DNA from: Calditrichota bacterium
GTDB taxonomy: Bacteria > Zixibacteria > MSB-5A5 > GN15 > FEB-12
Assembly: GCA_030641085.1 (NCBI GenBank)
Contig: DAOWIC010000236.1
Span: forward strand, 1 to 16,873
Length of the DNA: 16,873 nucleotides
Direction of reading: 5' to 3'
The notes under the pieces are model-generated. The model worked only from the letters and a program-made list of their open reading frames with translations. It ran no database searches and was not told the DNA's origin. The position numbers and the translations under genes were made by a program. Positions within the stretch are counted from its first letter, which is position 1; the number at the start of each line of letters is the position of its first letter. This document shows, one piece after another, positions 13,791 to 16,873 of this stretch.

Positions 13791-15158
13791 TCAAACCACC
13801 AGCTTCGCCATCAGGTCTCTGACCGACATCGTCTCGCAGGCGAAAATCATCTCTTTGATCTCCGTCTGGCGCTTCGGTGTGAGAAGCCCGTCTGACAAAG
13901 CGTTGAACTTCGCCTCGAGGTCGTCCATCGTCATCGGCTCGCGCGGGTCGCCCTTCGGGTACTCGAGATACTCCGAGTACGTCTTGCCGTCGGTGGTCTT
14001 GACAACCACTTTGGAGGGCTGCTTGGCCGGGAACATCGCCTCGAATTCCTGGGAGGCTTCACCCTTGATCTTGTCGATCACGGTCCAGATACGTTCGTCC
14101 TTGAGCTTCTCATCGGAGAAGGAGTTGGTCGTGATCTGGTGATCGACCAGCACCGCCGCGATGCAGTACGGCAGCGAGTGGTCGGCGGTTTCGCGTGACT
14201 CCGGACGGTACTTGTGCGGATCGAACAAGATGTCGCAGGCACGCGCGATGGTCGTGACTGTTACCTCTTCGATCTGATCGAAGCTGACATTGTTTTCTTT
14301 TACCGCCTTGAGGGTCGCGGAGATGTGAGTGTGGGTCAGCGCTTCGGTGGGGAAGGCTTTCATCGAGCACTCGAGGATCTTGAATTTCTGGCCCAGGTCT
14401 CCGATCAGCTTGAACTCATCCCACTTCGGACCGAAGACATCCATCAGTCCCTCTTTGCCCTCGAAAACCGCCTCGGTGCCGGAGTACCCTTTCTGCGCCA
14501 TGAGCGCCGCAAAGACGCCGCTCTGGACCGCCATCGGATCGACCGTGTTTTTCATCATGGTCAGCTTGCCGGCAGTCGGACAACCGATAGTGTGGTTGTG
14601 CGAGCCGTTGATGCCGATCGCCATGACCATCTGGTCAACCGTCAGACCGAGCAGTTTACCGGCCACGATCGGCGAGACAAACTGGGTCAGGGTAGCGTGG
14701 TGCCATTTACGTTCGCGCACGCCGGGCACGGCGAACTCGCACAGGCGCTGTTCGAATTCGTAGGCGAGGACGATCGCCACGATGACATCCTCCATCGAAG
14801 CATCGACCATTTCACCCACTGCCAGCGCGGCCGGGATAAGGTCGGAGGGATGCGAGGGGTCCTCTTTCCAGTAGATGTCGTTGAAATCGAGCGCGCGCAC
14901 CATGAGGGAGTTGACCAGGGGGGCGTTGACCGCCGGGACCTTATCGCCGAAACCGATTACGGTTGCTTCATCCTTGCCGGCCATATCCTTGTAGATGTCG
15001 CGCAGGATGTTGACATCTTTGGTGTGGTAACCGCCGTAGGCGCAGCCGACCGAGTCGTACAGGTAGCGCTTGACCTCGTTGACGACATCCGCCGGCAGGT
15101 CTTCATATTTCAGGTTGACCGCGAATTGCGCGATCTGACGGGAGAGTGTTTTTTCCAT
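13791..15158 (-). CDS. MmgE/PrpD family protein (2-methylcitrate/aconitate-type dehydratase or decarboxylase)
   Basis: The 455-residue product is full length for the MmgE/PrpD family, which includes 2-methylcitrate dehydratase and cis-aconitate decarboxylase. The N-terminal helical domain carries ALDFNDIYWKEDPSHPSD (89-106), with the conserved Asp91 and His103. WHHATLTQF (152-160) supplies the second conserved His. GCPTAGKLTMMKN (192-204) and the KAFPTEALTHTH segment (267-278) supply Lys residues where the family has them. The usual KPYPSC segment is changed to KAFPTE, so the substrate may differ from classic PrpD. The gene is 32 bases after an aconitase-like gene on the same strand and ends at a strong terminator. 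No prpB or prpC is in the window, so a methylcitrate-cycle role is possible but unproven. A GGA nine bases before ATG is a weak ribosome-binding site. Confidence 0.88.
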   Translation of the reverse strand: MEKTLSRQIAQFAVNLKYEDLPADVVNEVKRYLYDSVGCAYGGYHTKDVNILRDIYKDMAGKDEATVIGFGDKVPAVNAPLVNSLMVRALDFNDIYWKEDPSHPSDLIPAALAVGEMVDASMEDVIVAIVLAYEFEQRLCEFAVPGVRERKWHHATLTQFVSPIVAGKLLGLTVDQMVMAIGINGSHNHTIGCPTAGKLTMMKNTVDPMAVQSGVFAALMAQKGYSGTEAVFEGKEGLMDVFGPKWDEFKLIGDLGQKFKILECSMKAFPTEALTHTHISATLKAVKENNVSFDQIEEVTVTTIARACDILFDPHKYRPESRETADHSLPYCIAAVLVDHQITTNSFSDEKLKDERIWTVIDKIKGEASQEFEAMFPAKQPSKVVVKTTDGKTYSEYLEYPKGDPREPMTMDDLEAKFNALSDGLLTPKRQTEIKEMIFACETMSVRDLMAKLVV

Positions 15159-15190
15159 CGTAATAGTTCCGCGTTATGTTTGGTTTGTTA

Positions 15191-16771
15191 TTATCCGAGG
15201 TTATTTTTCACCCAGTTTTCCAGTCCGCCTGCGATCACCAGTTCCTGCGCCGCGGCGCCGACCGGGCTGAGCGAATAGGTCTTATCGTTGATAGTAAGTT
15301 CTGCCTTACTGAAGTCAATCGTTGCCTTCCAGCCGGTAGCAACGGTCAGTTTATCCGTGCCGAACTTTTCTTTCAGGTCGTTGACAAGCTGCGGCGCTTC
15401 TATCGCCAGGAAACCGTTGTTGAGCGCGTTTCGTTTGTAGGTCTCGCTGAACGATCCGGCCAGCACGAGGCGGATACCGCGATACTTCAGCGCCGTGGCC
15501 GCCTGTTCGCGCGAGCTGCCGGTGCCGAAACTGAAACCGCCGACAACGATATCGCCCTCTTTGGCGATCTTGCCGAACTCGGGGTCATAGTTCTCCATGA
15601 CAACCTCGGCCTGCTGTTCGGGCGTGAAGTCATCGATATAGGTATACTTGCCGGGATAGATGCCGTCCGTGTTGAGGTTGTCGAGGTGGCAAAAGAGAAT
15701 GTCACCATCGATCTTTGCCGGGAAACCCTCGAGAATTGTCACCGCTCCGTCGGCCGCCTTCGGTCTGTCGGCGGTTTTGATCGAGGCGGATATTTTGGCG
15801 GTCGCCATCTCAAACGGCATAGCTAAATGTCCCGCGATGGCCGAGGCAGCCACGACCGCCGGTGAGGCCAGGTAGGCCTCAGCGCGCTTGGATCCCAAGC
15901 GGCCTTTGAAATTGCGATGGGTGGCGGAGATACCCACCTCGCCGTCCTCGAGCAGTCCCCTGCCGAGACCGATACACGGACCGCATCCGGGGGGCAGCTC
16001 GATTGCGCCGGAGTCCAGCAGGGTCTGCCAGTCGCCGCGCGACTCGCTTTCGCTCTGGACCTCGCTGGAGGCGGCGGCGATATCGAATTCGACACCCTCG
16101 GCCACTTTCTTGCCTTTGACAACCTCCGCCGCCTGCGCCAGGTCACTGACTCGGCTGTTGACGCAGGAGACGAGATACGCCTTGTTGATTTTCACTCCGT
16201 TCATCTCGGACACCGGCGTCATCACTTTCACATGGTCTGGTCCGGAGGCATGAGGCGTCACCGTGTCCAGATCGAGCGTCAACTCTTTGGCGTAGAAGGC
16301 ATCCCCATCGGCTGCCGGAATATCGCCCTCAAGGAAAGACAGCCTCTGGCTGTTCATGCGGGGATGGACGCCGTTGCCGTCTACGTCGGAGGGTACTCCG
16401 GCGAGACCGCGCTTCTCGATGAAAGCGATTCTGTTTTTCAGCCATTGTATGGTAACATTGTCGATAGGGAAGACGCCCGCCAGCGCGCCCCATTCGGTGG
16501 TCATGTTGGCGATAGCGAGCCGGTCGTCGATTGATAGTGCCGCGACGCCGTCGCCGACAAACTCGACCGCGTGATTAAGCACTTCGTCCTTATTGAAATG
16601 CCCACAGAGGGTGACGATGACATCTTTGCCGGTCACGCCCGGTTTCAATTTGCCCCGCAGCTCCACTTCGGCAATCGGCGGCACCTGCCACCAGGTGCGT
16701 CCGGTCGCCCAGATAGCGGCGGCGTCGGTGCGGACAATCGGCGTGCCGAGACAGCCCAGGCCGCCGTACAT
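15191..16771 (-). CDS. aconitase-superfamily hydro-lyase, homoaconitase (Lys4)-like, 5' incomplete
   Basis: The visible 526 residues cover most of a long one-chain aconitase-type enzyme, catalytic domains followed by the swivel domain. They begin MYGGLGCLGTPIVRTDAA and closely follow fungal homoaconitase Lys4, including WATGRTWWQVPP (21-32) and IANMTTEWGALAG (87-99). The 4Fe-4S ligands are Cys203 (VSCVNSR) and Cys263/Cys266 (GCGPCIGLG). The swivel domain starts near residue 345, and GSSREQAA around 418-425 binds substrate. Aconitases use the cluster to isomerise a tricarboxylate through its cis-unsaturated form. The ATG at 16771 has no ribosome-binding site, and the usual N-terminal 150-180 residues, with the DSH motif expected just before YGG, are not visible in any frame of the last 102 bases. 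The gene is therefore truncated, frameshifted or misjoined there. Whether the substrate is homoaconitate, aconitate or methylaconitate is open. Confidence 0.85.
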   Translation of the reverse strand: MYGGLGCLGTPIVRTDAAAIWATGRTWWQVPPIAEVELRGKLKPGVTGKDVIVTLCGHFNKDEVLNHAVEFVGDGVAALSIDDRLAIANMTTEWGALAGVFPIDNVTIQWLKNRIAFIEKRGLAGVPSDVDGNGVHPRMNSQRLSFLEGDIPAADGDAFYAKELTLDLDTVTPHASGPDHVKVMTPVSEMNGVKINKAYLVSCVNSRVSDLAQAAEVVKGKKVAEGVEFDIAAASSEVQSESESRGDWQTLLDSGAIELPPGCGPCIGLGRGLLEDGEVGISATHRNFKGRLGSKRAEAYLASPAVVAASAIAGHLAMPFEMATAKISASIKTADRPKAADGAVTILEGFPAKIDGDILFCHLDNLNTDGIYPGKYTYIDDFTPEQQAEVVMENYDPEFGKIAKEGDIVVGGFSFGTGSSREQAATALKYRGIRLVLAGSFSETYKRNALNNGFLAIEAPQLVNDLKEKFGTDKLTVATGWKATIDFSKAELTINDKTYSLSPVGAAAQELVIAGGLENWVKNNLG

Positions 16772-16873
16772 CGCAGAGGCAAAGGCGCTGCCGTCTCGGC
16801 CATAATAGCGACCAGGGTCTTGGCGACGGATCCTTGTGGCCCGACCGTGCCGAGTGCCGCGAGCGCCTCGATA
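16772..16873 (-). other. unassigned edge sequence upstream of the hydro-lyase
   Basis: The hydro-lyase frame stays open through these 102 bases, but the reading is Arg-rich (YRGARGTRHGRATRIRRQ...) and does not look like the aconitase N-terminus. A neighbouring minus-strand frame reads IEALAALGTVGPQGSVAKTL..., which looks more protein-like, but it runs out of frame into the hydro-lyase gene and I do not recognise it. A frameshift, a recombination junction or an assembly join could explain this. Confidence 0.4.

Noticed and set aside
14214..15278. A 354-residue open frame on the plus strand opposite the PrpD-family gene
   Set aside because: It is antisense to a full-length conserved gene, has no ribosome-binding site I can support and no family signature.

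Overview
The window comes from a diderm bacterium of fairly high GC content. Three lipoprotein signal peptides and a TolC-type outer-membrane factor indicate two membranes. I cannot place it from sequence alone. The mix of genes and the hairpin repeats would suit an uncultivated FCB-like lineage (Zixibacteria-type), but that is a guess. No rRNA, tRNA, CRISPR array, transposase or phage gene is visible.

Layout. (1) Bases 1-3895, plus strand: the end of a surface-polysaccharide cluster. It holds the C-terminus of an O-antigen ligase/polymerase-like membrane protein, a possible 30-residue microprotein, a two-domain alcohol-dehydrogenase/Gfo-Idh-MocA oxidoreductase, and a family 4 glycosyltransferase. 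The genes are packed with 4-16 nt overlaps and close with an intrinsic terminator at 3929-3958. (2) Bases 4038-5733, plus strand: a calcineurin-like phosphoesterase lipoprotein and an unrecognised small lipoprotein. (3) Bases 5738-12419, minus strand: a complete seven-gene drug-efflux type operon. Its order is TetR regulator, TolC-like channel, lipoprotein membrane-fusion protein, two separate ABC ATPases, two ABC-2 permeases. This matches the cecR-ybhG-ybhF-ybhS-ybhR arrangement, but with ybhF split in two and a dedicated TolC added. A sigma70-like promoter overlaid by two palindromes lies just upstream of the TetR gene. (4) Bases 12485-13790: a gene-poor stretch with one exported protein of unknown function, flanked by two copies of a double-hairpin repeat, and several other inverted repeats. 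(5) Bases 13727-16873, minus strand: an aconitase-superfamily hydro-lyase resembling fungal homoaconitase, incomplete at its 5' end, followed by a PrpD-family protein and a strong terminator.

How the genes work together. The first block probably makes sugar precursors and assembles or polymerises an exopolysaccharide or O-antigen. The third block would be repressed by its own TetR protein and induced by a small ligand; it would move a substrate from the inner membrane through a periplasmic adaptor and TolC channel. The two ATPases carry complementary motif losses, predicting one working and one degenerate ATP site. The last block pairs two enzymes that both dehydrate/hydrate tricarboxylic acids, so they may act in sequence on one substrate.

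The most interesting points are the asymmetric split ATPase pair, the operator-promoter layout, the covarying double-hairpin repeats, and the abrupt loss of aconitase homology at 16771.
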